DNA from: Congregibacter sp.
GTDB lineage: Bacteria; Pseudomonadota; Gammaproteobacteria; Pseudomonadales; Halieaceae
NCBI GenBank assembly: GCA_013911345.1
Contig: JACETJ010000021.1
Span: 1-14,016 of the forward strand
Length of the DNA: 14,016 nt
Direction: 5' to 3'
A program made the translations under genes and the position numbers. Positions 8,178 through 14,016 of the stretch are shown here, one piece after another. How positions within the stretch are numbered: position 1 is the stretch's first letter; each line of letters starts with the position of its first letter. The notes beneath the pieces are model-generated. The model searched no databases and was not told the origin of the DNA. It was given only the letters and a program-made list of their open reading frames with translations.

Positions 8178-8213
8178 AACCTGCTTGATGAATCGAGCCT
8201 ATCCGTGCAGGTT
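8178..8213 (-). promoter_or_regulatory. Inverted repeat in the rpsO leader next to the ribosome-binding site
   Basis: On the minus strand AACCTGC (8213-8207) can pair with GCAGGTT (8184-8178), enclosing a 22-base loop. The second arm directly abuts the GGAG Shine-Dalgarno (8177-8174). A second copy of AACCTG occurs a few bases upstream (about 8225-8220), so an alternative pairing is possible. E. coli S15 represses its own translation by binding a folded rpsO leader. The position here fits that kind of control, but the S15 binding determinants were not identified. Confidence 0.4.
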
Positions 8214-8249
8214 TACAGACAGGTTCGTGGAACGGCGCTTGCCGCTTGT

Positions 8250-9173
8250 CTACTGGGCGAGAAGTCTCTTAGGGGCTAATTTCCCATCATCTCGCATATC
8301 ACCCACGCCAAGGAAAAGACCCCCCGCGTCAGCGATGCGCACCATACCACTCTGGGGACCGTTTGGCACTAGTACTGGTTGGCCCTGCCGAATGTAAAAA
8401 GTTGCTGCCTCAGACAGTGATAAGCGCGGTAAATGCTGTATGCAGGACTCGATTGGCTGCAGCAGCGCATCCAGACCTGCATCCGACCCTGCCTCCTTCA
8501 CCGCGGTCAACTGCTCGGGGGTGACACAATCATCAAGGACAAAAGGTCCAGACTGGCATCGCCGCAGCGCCGCAACGTGTGCCGGCACACCCAGTTCGGC
8601 GCCCAGATCTTCAGCCAGAGTCCGAATGTAAGTGCCTTTGCTGCACTGGACCCGCACCGTGAGACGCACCTGCTCACTAAGCTCACAAGACAACAGTTCA
8701 AAACGATAAATATCAACCGGTCTAGCCGCGCGCTCGACCTGCTCACCCGCGCGGGCGCGCTTGTACAATGGTTGGCCATCAACCTTCAATGCCGAGTACA
8801 TGGGCGGCACCTGCTCGATAGCGCCGGTCAGCGTTTCCATCGCCCGAGTCACTTGGTCTTCTGAGAGATGGGCAGCAGATGCTTGGGCAATCACCGCACC
8901 GTCGGCGTCGGCCGTCTCGGTTCCTACGCCTAGGACAAAGGTGCTCTCGTACCCTTTGTCGGCGTCGAGCAGAAACTGTGAAAACTTAGTGGCTTCGCCA
9001 AAACACAGTGGTAAAACGCCCGTCGCCAGCGGATCAAGACTGCCTGTGTGGCCCGCTTTGCCAGCGCCAAAAAGCCGCTTTGCTTGCTGTAATGCGGCAT
9101 TCGATGACATGCCTGATGGCTTGTCGAGCACCAGCAACCCGTCTACCTGACGACCTTTTCTGCGACGCGCCAT
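8250..9173 (-). CDS. truB: tRNA pseudouridine-55 synthase
   Basis: TruB (307 residues; E. coli 314) isomerises U55 in the T-loop of elongator tRNAs to pseudouridine and also acts as a tRNA-folding chaperone. The catalytic Asp is D47 in HTGSLDPLATG. Y75 in KGYE matches the active-site tyrosine. The early motif LLVLDKPSGMSS (13-24) is typical of the TruB catalytic domain, and SKGTYIRTLAEDLG lies in the middle of the protein. A PUA-like domain occupies about residues 235-305. ATG at 9173 lies two bases after the rbfA stop. No purine-rich Shine-Dalgarno is visible upstream, so translation probably depends on coupling to rbfA. A downstream gap of 84 bases separates it from rpsO. Confidence 0.97.
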   Translation of the reverse strand: MARRRKGRQVDGLLVLDKPSGMSSNAALQQAKRLFGAGKAGHTGSLDPLATGVLPLCFGEATKFSQFLLDADKGYESTFVLGVGTETADADGAVIAQASAAHLSEDQVTRAMETLTGAIEQVPPMYSALKVDGQPLYKRARAGEQVERAARPVDIYRFELLSCELSEQVRLTVRVQCSKGTYIRTLAEDLGAELGVPAHVAALRRCQSGPFVLDDCVTPEQLTAVKEAGSDAGLDALLQPIESCIQHLPRLSLSEAATFYIRQGQPVLVPNGPQSGMVRIADAGGLFLGVGDMRDDGKLAPKRLLAQ

Positions 9174-9175
9174 CG

Positions 9176-9583
9176 TCAGTCTGCCGGTTCTGAGGCGTCT
9201 CCGGGATCACCCGTATGCAATTTTTCATCGGCCGTGCGGACTTCACGGAGCAGTGTCTCCATGTCACGCCCCCGCCCCACGCTCTCGTCAAACCGAAAGC
9301 TGATTCTGGGTACGGTGCGCATGGTAGATGCCTTGGCCAACTCCGAACGGAGAAAACCGGATACTTTCGATAACACGGCGGCTACCTCCGCACGCTCCTC
9401 AACCGACACATCATTCATCAGTGTAAAAAACACTTTGGCGTGAGACAGATCTCGAGTCACCTCCACGCCAGTAAGGTTAACCTCCTGAACGCGAGGGTCT
9501 CGCACAGTGCTTTGTAACAGCCGCGCCAGCTCTTCGTGTAGAAAATGGCTGATGCGCTGAGTTCTCTCAAACTCCTTGCCCAT
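9176..9583 (-). CDS. rbfA: 30S ribosome-binding factor A
   Basis: RbfA (135 residues; E. coli 133) is a single KH-like-domain protein that binds immature 30S subunits and assists late 16S maturation, and it matters in the cold. Visible family features are the N-terminal helix with RTQRISHFLHEELARLLQ (8-25), VRDPRVQEVNLTGVEVTRDLSHAKVFFT in the middle, and the RTVPRISFRFDESVGRG segment before a disordered acidic tail. ATG at 9583 lies 11 bases after the infB stop with no clear Shine-Dalgarno, suggesting coupling to infB translation. The gene ends two bases before truB. Confidence 0.97.
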   Translation of the reverse strand: MGKEFERTQRISHFLHEELARLLQSTVRDPRVQEVNLTGVEVTRDLSHAKVFFTLMNDVSVEERAEVAAVLSKVSGFLRSELAKASTMRTVPRISFRFDESVGRGRDMETLLREVRTADEKLHTGDPGDASEPAD

Positions 9584-9594
9584 GATCGTGTGCT

Positions 9595-12204
9595 TTAGAG
9601 ACTGCGAGCGATTTCATTCACGTCGAAAACCTCGATAAGGTCGCCGACTTTCACGTCAGTATAATTTTTTACACCGATCCCGCACTCAGTGCCATTGCGA
9701 ACCTCGTTGGCGTCATCTTTGAAGCGGCGAAGCGACTCTAGTTCACCCTCGTAAATCACCAGGTTGTCACGCAACACGCGGATAGGCTTGGACCGATAAA
9801 TGGTGCCCTCGATAACCATACAGCCCGCGACCAAGCCAAATTTGGGTGAACGGAAGGTATCACGCACCTCGGCAATGCCGACAATCTCCTCCCGCATTTC
9901 TGGAGATAACATTCCGGATAGTGCCGCGCGCACATCGTCGATAAGGTCATAGATCACGTTGTAGTAGCGAATTTCTATGCCTTCATTTTCTGCCACTGCA
10001 CGCGCCTTGCTGTCTGCGCGGGCATTGAAGCCGATAATGATTGCTGAGCTTGTCATGGCCAGGCTGATATCCGTCTCGGAGATTCCGCCCACGCCGCCAG
10101 ATACAATGTTGACTTTCACCTCTTCATTGCCGAGATCCGCCAACGCGCCCTGCAATGCTTCAAATGAACCACGAACGTCCGCCTTGATGATAAGGTTGAG
10201 CGTCTGGACTGATCCTGCCGTCATGGTCTCGAACATATTGTCGAGCTTCGCGGCTTGCTGACGCGCGAGCTTGGAGGAACGCATCTTTTCCTGCCGGAAA
10301 TCAGCGACCTCGCGAGCCTTTTTCTCACTCTCGACAGCCACCACCGGGTCACCGGCGTCAGGTGTGCCATCCAGTCCCAAGATTTCTACAGGGATACTGG
10401 CGCCCGCTTGCTGAATCGGCTCGCCGTTTTCGTCCAACATGGCCCTCACCCGGCCATACTGCAGCCCCGCCAAGACGATATCGCCCTGCTTCAGCGTGCC
10501 TTGCTGGATCAAAAGCGAAGCGACGGCACCCCGGCCCTTATCGAGTCGAGATTCGATCACGATGCCAGACGCGGGGACATCTGCCGGCGCAGTGAGTTCG
10601 AGCACCTCTGACTGCAGCAACAGCGCATCCAGAAGCTCATCGATTCCCTGCCCGGTATGCGCGGAAACGGGAATAAATTGTGTATCACCGCCCCAATCCT
10701 CGGGGATAACTTCTTTAGCAGACAGCTCCGTCTTCACTCTCTCGGGATCAGCGCCTTCTTTATCGATCTTATTGACAGCCACCACAATCGGCACGTTGGC
10801 TGCGCGCGCGTGCTGAATGGCCTCTTCAGTCTGCGGCATCACACCATCATCGGCAGCCACCACCAAAATGACGATATCGGTAGACTTCGCTCCTCGCGCG
10901 CGCATCGCGGTAAAGGCAGCGTGGCCGGGCGTATCGAGGAAGGTGATCATGCCTTTTTCGGTTTCCACATGGTAGGCACCGATATGCTGGGTAATACCGC
11001 CGGCCTCACCGCTTGCAACGCGGGATTCACGAATATAATCGAGCAGGGACGTCTTGCCGTGATCGACGTGCCCCATCACGGTTACCACAGGCGCTCTCGG
11101 CTCCGGCGTGCCCTCGTGGCTGGCCAGTGTTTCCTCAAGGCGCTCCTCAACTTCCTCGTTACTCTTTAGGACAACGCGATGGCCGAGTTCTTCTACCACC
11201 AGCGTTGCAGTGTCCTGATCGAGCACTTGGTTGATATTGGCCATGACACCGAGGTTCATCAGCTCCTTAATCACCTCACCGGCTTTGACGGCCATCTGCT
11301 GGGCCAAATCGCCGACCGTGATGTTTTCCGGCACATTCACATCGTAGATAATTTTCTCTGTGGGCTGCTCGAAGGCATGCTGATTTGGCTCATCGGAGAG
11401 CTTCTTACGACGGCTTCCGCGGCGGCGCGCAATACCCGCCTCTGCCGCTTCCAGATCGTTGATGGAGAGATTATGACCACGCTGTTTCCCGCGTGCGCCG
11501 GGCACGCCGCTCCGCTCCAAACGACCCTTCCCAGGCCGTCGCCGCAACTCGTCTCGGGTTTTGGTGGAGTCATCCTTTGACGGCGCTGCGTGTAGCCGTT
11601 TTGGCTGCTTGCGCTCACTGTCCTTACCTGTCGGTTGTGCAGACCCTTCTTCAGCTTGCCTGGCTGCCTCTTCAGCCCTCGCCTTGGCAGCGGCTTCCAG
11701 CTCGAGCTTACGGGCTTGCTCTTCGGCTTTACGTCGGGCGGCCGCTCTTTGTCTGAGCATCTCTGGATCATCGCTGTCTGCTGAGGTGTCAGCAGCACTG
11801 GTGGGCGCCTCCTCACCTCCCGACACGTCCGCCGTAACGTCGGCAACGGCCGGGGTCTCGGCGACTTCCAGATCAGCGTCAGTCTCAGCCTCAGTCGCGT
11901 CCTCAAGATCCTCACGCTTTACGTAAGTCCGCTTCTTTCGAACTTCAACATTAACCGTCCGCTTACCGGCGCCACCTGCTCGCAGCGTGCTAACCGATTT
12001 GCGCTTGAGGGTAATTTTCTTCGGGGCACCAGCCTTCTCACCATGACTTTTTTTCAGGTGCGTAAGCAGTGTCTGCTTGTCTTCTTCAGACACTGCCTCA
12101 TCGGCTGAGGCATGCGGCAAGCCGGCATCCTTCATTTGCGAGAGCAAGCGATCCACCGATGCGCCCACCGTCTCTGCCAATTGCTCTACTGTCACTTGTG
12201 CCAT
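9595..12204 (-). CDS. infB: Translation initiation factor IF-2
   Basis: IF2 (869 residues; E. coli 890) is the GTPase that brings fMet-tRNA to the 30S subunit and promotes 50S joining. An N-terminal IF2 subdomain covers about residues 1-55. A charged, low-complexity and partly coiled-coil linker covers about 60-270 (Ala/Glu/Arg-rich at 150-190). A second conserved IF2 N-region ([18 protein letters not shown], from 285) precedes the G domain. G-domain motifs are GHVDHGKT (378-385), DTPGH (424-428), NKID (478-481) and SAH (514-516). Beta-barrel and C-terminal fMet-tRNA-binding domains follow to the end. ATG at 12204 has AGGGAG (12216-12211) six bases upstream. E. coli makes shorter IF2 forms from internal starts. 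Met149 lies near the equivalent place here but has only a weak upstream CAGAG, so this is unproven. Confidence 0.98.
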   Translation of the reverse strand: MAQVTVEQLAETVGASVDRLLSQMKDAGLPHASADEAVSEEDKQTLLTHLKKSHGEKAGAPKKITLKRKSVSTLRAGGAGKRTVNVEVRKKRTYVKREDLEDATEAETDADLEVAETPAVADVTADVSGGEEAPTSAADTSADSDDPEMLRQRAAARRKAEEQARKLELEAAAKARAEEAARQAEEGSAQPTGKDSERKQPKRLHAAPSKDDSTKTRDELRRRPGKGRLERSGVPGARGKQRGHNLSINDLEAAEAGIARRRGSRRKKLSDEPNQHAFEQPTEKIIYDVNVPENITVGDLAQQMAVKAGEVIKELMNLGVMANINQVLDQDTATLVVEELGHRVVLKSNEEVEERLEETLASHEGTPEPRAPVVTVMGHVDHGKTSLLDYIRESRVASGEAGGITQHIGAYHVETEKGMITFLDTPGHAAFTAMRARGAKSTDIVILVVAADDGVMPQTEEAIQHARAANVPIVVAVNKIDKEGADPERVKTELSAKEVIPEDWGGDTQFIPVSAHTGQGIDELLDALLLQSEVLELTAPADVPASGIVIESRLDKGRGAVASLLIQQGTLKQGDIVLAGLQYGRVRAMLDENGEPIQQAGASIPVEILGLDGTPDAGDPVVAVESEKKAREVADFRQEKMRSSKLARQQAAKLDNMFETMTAGSVQTLNLIIKADVRGSFEALQGALADLGNEEVKVNIVSGGVGGISETDISLAMTSSAIIIGFNARADSKARAVAENEGIEIRYYNVIYDLIDDVRAALSGMLSPEMREEIVGIAEVRDTFRSPKFGLVAGCMVIEGTIYRSKPIRVLRDNLVIYEGELESLRRFKDDANEVRNGTECGIGVKNYTDVKVGDLIEVFDVNEIARSL

Positions 12205-12255
12205 GTCTCTCTCCCTAACCGCTCAGTACCTGAAGTGCTTTGCCGCGTGAACCCG

Positions 12256-13758
12256 TCAAGCGGTCGCCTCTTCCTCCTCAGCGAACCAAGGGGCACGGGC
12301 AGTCATAATCAGCTCCGCCGCGCGCTCTTTTGTCATCTCTTCAATGTCCAACAAATCATCTACGCCCTGATCAGCCAGGTCTTCCATGGTGATAATCCCC
12401 TTGCTTGCCAGTACATAAGCAAGATGCTTATCCATACCATCCATGGTGAGCAGATCCTCAGCTGGCTCGGTCGCATCAAGCTGTTCCTCGGAAGCAATCG
12501 CCAATGTCAGCAATGCATCCTTCGCGCGAGCTCGCAATTCCTCGGATATTTCCTCGTCAAAACCCTCGATGGCATTCATCTCTTCAAGTGGCACGTAGGC
12601 GATTTCTTCCAAAGTTGTGAAGCCCTCCTCCACAAGCACAGTGGCAATATCCTCATCGATATCCAGAGCACTCATGAACCGCTCGATTACCTCTCCAGCT
12701 TCGGTTTCCTGTTTCTCAATGGCCTCGTCCACGCTCATCACATTGATGATCCAGCCGGTCAGGTCTGAGGCCAATCTGACATTCTGGCCTCCGCGACCAA
12801 TCGCTTGGGCGAGATTATCTTCGCCGACCGCCACTTCCATAGTGGAGTTGTCCTCGTCGACGACGATGGATTCCACTTCGGCGGGAGACATGGCGTTAAT
12901 CACCAGTTGCGCCGCATTGTCGTCCCACAGAATGATATCCACCCGCTCGTTGTCTAGCTCATTGGACACCGCCTGCACTCGCGAACCACGCATGCCCACG
13001 CAGGCTCCAACGGGGTCAATACGCTGGTCACCGGTCTTGACTGCTATCTTTGCGCGAGATCCGGGATCTCTGGCTGCCGCCCTGATTTGAATCACTCCCT
13101 CAGAAATCTCCGGCACTTCTATCTTGAATAGCTCTACCAGCATTTCCTGACAGGCTCTCGACAGGATGAGCTGCGGGCCTCGTGACTCGGTATTGATTTC
13201 GGTAAGGATGGCCCGCACCCGATCATTGATCCGGAACGTCTCACGCCCGACCAACTCGCCTCGAGGCAACAAGCCCTCAGCGTTGTTACCCAGATCAACA
13301 ATAATGTTGTCGCGGGTCACTTTTTTCACCGTTCCCGCCAGAAGCTCACCTTCTCGTGCTCTGTACTCGTCAGCGATCTGGGCACGCTCCGCATCCCTGA
13401 CACGCTGAACAATAACCTGCTTCGCGGTTTGCGCCGCGATACGACCAAAATCAACGTTTTCCACTAATTCTTCGTGATAGTCACCAGGCTGGAGCGCGGT
13501 GTTGACCTCGGCGGCTTCCTCGGTCGTGAACTGAGTTCCCAGCAAAGCCAATTCTGTATCCGGCATGACCAACCATCTGCGCTTGGTGACATAGTCACCC
13601 GACTCACGGTCGATGGTGACCTGTATGTCTGCATCTTCGTCGTACCGTTTTTTGGTAGCGGTAGCCAAAGCCAATTCAATCGCCTCGAAGATAATTTCCT
13701 CGGAGACGCCTTTTTCAGCTGATACCGCCTCCGCAACCATCAAAATCTCTGCATTCAT
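12256..13758 (-). CDS. nusA: Transcription termination/antitermination protein NusA
   Basis: NusA binds RNA polymerase near the exit channel and modulates pausing, termination and antitermination. I place the start at ATG 13758, giving 500 residues beginning [13 protein letters not shown]. This aligns with the E. coli start (MNKEILAVVEAVS; 495 residues). A longer reading from TTG 13809 adds 17 residues absent from the family and is unlikely. Domains in order are the N-terminal RNAP-binding domain (about 1-130), S1 (about 135-200), KH1 (about 230-285, GMRGSR at 255-260), KH2 (about 300-345, GRGGQN at 321-326) and two acidic helix-hairpin-helix repeats, AR1 (about 363-415) and AR2 (about 437-490), as in gammaproteobacteria. 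The end is APWF followed by a short acidic tail. The ribosome-binding site is weak (GAGAG at about 8 bases), and a six-codon mini-ORF with a better one lies just upstream. Confidence 0.97.
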   Translation of the reverse strand: MNAEILMVAEAVSAEKGVSEEIIFEAIELALATATKKRYDEDADIQVTIDRESGDYVTKRRWLVMPDTELALLGTQFTTEEAAEVNTALQPGDYHEELVENVDFGRIAAQTAKQVIVQRVRDAERAQIADEYRAREGELLAGTVKKVTRDNIIVDLGNNAEGLLPRGELVGRETFRINDRVRAILTEINTESRGPQLILSRACQEMLVELFKIEVPEISEGVIQIRAAARDPGSRAKIAVKTGDQRIDPVGACVGMRGSRVQAVSNELDNERVDIILWDDNAAQLVINAMSPAEVESIVVDEDNSTMEVAVGEDNLAQAIGRGGQNVRLASDLTGWIINVMSVDEAIEKQETEAGEVIERFMSALDIDEDIATVLVEEGFTTLEEIAYVPLEEMNAIEGFDEEISEELRARAKDALLTLAIASEEQLDATEPAEDLLTMDGMDKHLAYVLASKGIITMEDLADQGVDDLLDIEEMTKERAAELIMTARAPWFAEEEEATA

Positions 13759-13772
13759 CTCTTCACTCTCAC

Positions 13773-13807
13773 TTATTTGGATCGCCTGAACATCAGCAGG
13801 CTCTCCC
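13773..13807 (-). other. Possible six-codon leader ORF before nusA, with ribosome-binding site
   Basis: In the rimP-nusA gap the minus strand has GGGAG (13807-13803), a 9-base spacer, ATG at 13793 and then six sense codons (MFRRSK) ending in TAA at 13775-13773. That stop is 14 bases before the nusA ATG. GGGAG is a better Shine-Dalgarno than the one directly before nusA. The mini-ORF could feed ribosomes to nusA by reinitiation, or it may be chance. Confidence 0.2.
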
Positions 13808-13822
13808 AAAGGGGTTATCGCC

Positions 13823-14016
13823 TCACGATTTATCCGAACCTATATCCAGCTTCGGATATGCCCTTGCTCGATCAATTGATCGGAACGGCAAGTTAAATTC
13901 AAGGTCGTCAAACGTGACGACAACCAGCTCAGCATCCGCCGAAGACAGAACACCCTTAAAACGGCGCCTACCCTCTACCGGCAGCCTCAGCCGGATATCT
14001 ACCATCTCCCCCAAAT
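13823..14016 (-). CDS. rimP: Ribosome maturation factor RimP, C-terminal part (5' end outside window)
   Basis: The last 64 or so residues of RimP are visible. RimP is a small factor needed for early 30S maturation. The segment [19 protein letters not shown], a VVVTFDD strand and the [13 protein letters not shown] end fit the C-terminal SH3-like domain of the family. Identification rests on these and on position directly before nusA, where rimP is almost always found. The reading frame is open to the window edge. The TTG at 14014 is an internal Leu codon, not a start. The gap to nusA is 64 bases. Confidence 0.88.
   Translation of the reverse strand, partial: LGEMVDIRLRLPVEGRRRFKGVLSSADAELVVVTFDDLEFNLPFRSIDRARAYPKLDIGSDKS

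Noticed and set aside
11337..11915. Second minus-strand frame of 192 codons inside infB
   Set aside because: Overlaps the IF2 linker in another frame; the Arg/Pro-rich product reflects codon bias of the repeated Ala/Glu codons.
13759..13809. N-terminal extension of nusA from a TTG codon
   Set aside because: The family starts at the equivalent of Met at 13758; the 17 extra residues are not NusA-like and TTG has only a weak ribosome-binding site.
1..14016. Search for CRISPR arrays, insertion sequences, attachment sites, tRNA genes and toxin-antitoxin pairs
   Set aside because: No regularly spaced repeats, transposase motifs, tRNA-like folds or small paired genes were seen; the region is ordinary core and metabolic DNA.

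Overview
The window looks like chromosome from a free-living, probably marine gammaproteobacterium. The reasons are the gene order rimP-nusA-infB-rbfA-truB-rpsO-pnp, a NusA with two C-terminal helix-hairpin-helix repeats, a long IF2 with an N-terminal extension, moderately GC-rich DNA, and an acidic TonB-dependent receptor. The OM60/NOR5 (Halieaceae-like) group is a guess from overall flavour; it was not tested.

Layout. Bases 1-917 (+) are the C-terminal half of acetyl-CoA synthetase (acs), cut by the window edge. Bases 918-1224 are a gene-free leader region with a possible promoter and several dyads. Bases 1225-3759 (+) encode a complete TonB-dependent outer-membrane receptor of unknown ligand, closed by a strong intrinsic terminator (3783-3804). 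Bases 3855-5552 (+) encode an exported, possibly lipid-anchored YtcJ-type amidohydrolase. A bidirectional terminator (5640-5669) separates it from the converging operon.

The rest of the window, 5714-14016, is read on the minus strand. In transcription order it holds the end of rimP (30S maturation), nusA (transcription elongation and antitermination), infB (IF2), rbfA (30S maturation), truB (tRNA pseudouridine-55 synthase), rpsO (S15) and pnp (polynucleotide phosphorylase). This is the classical operon joining transcription elongation, ribosome assembly, translation initiation and RNA decay. Genes are tightly packed (2-64 nt gaps). The rpsO leader and the rpsO-pnp gap both contain inverted repeats where S15 and PNPase autoregulation act in E. 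coli.

No mobile element, CRISPR array, tRNA, rRNA or defence system was seen, and I do not see an undescribed multi-gene system. The points most worth a second look are the structured leader of the receptor gene, the receptor/amidohydrolase pairing, a six-codon mini-ORF just ahead of nusA together with the correct nusA start, the rpsO and pnp leader hairpins, and a Gly-to-Val change in a conserved PNPase motif.
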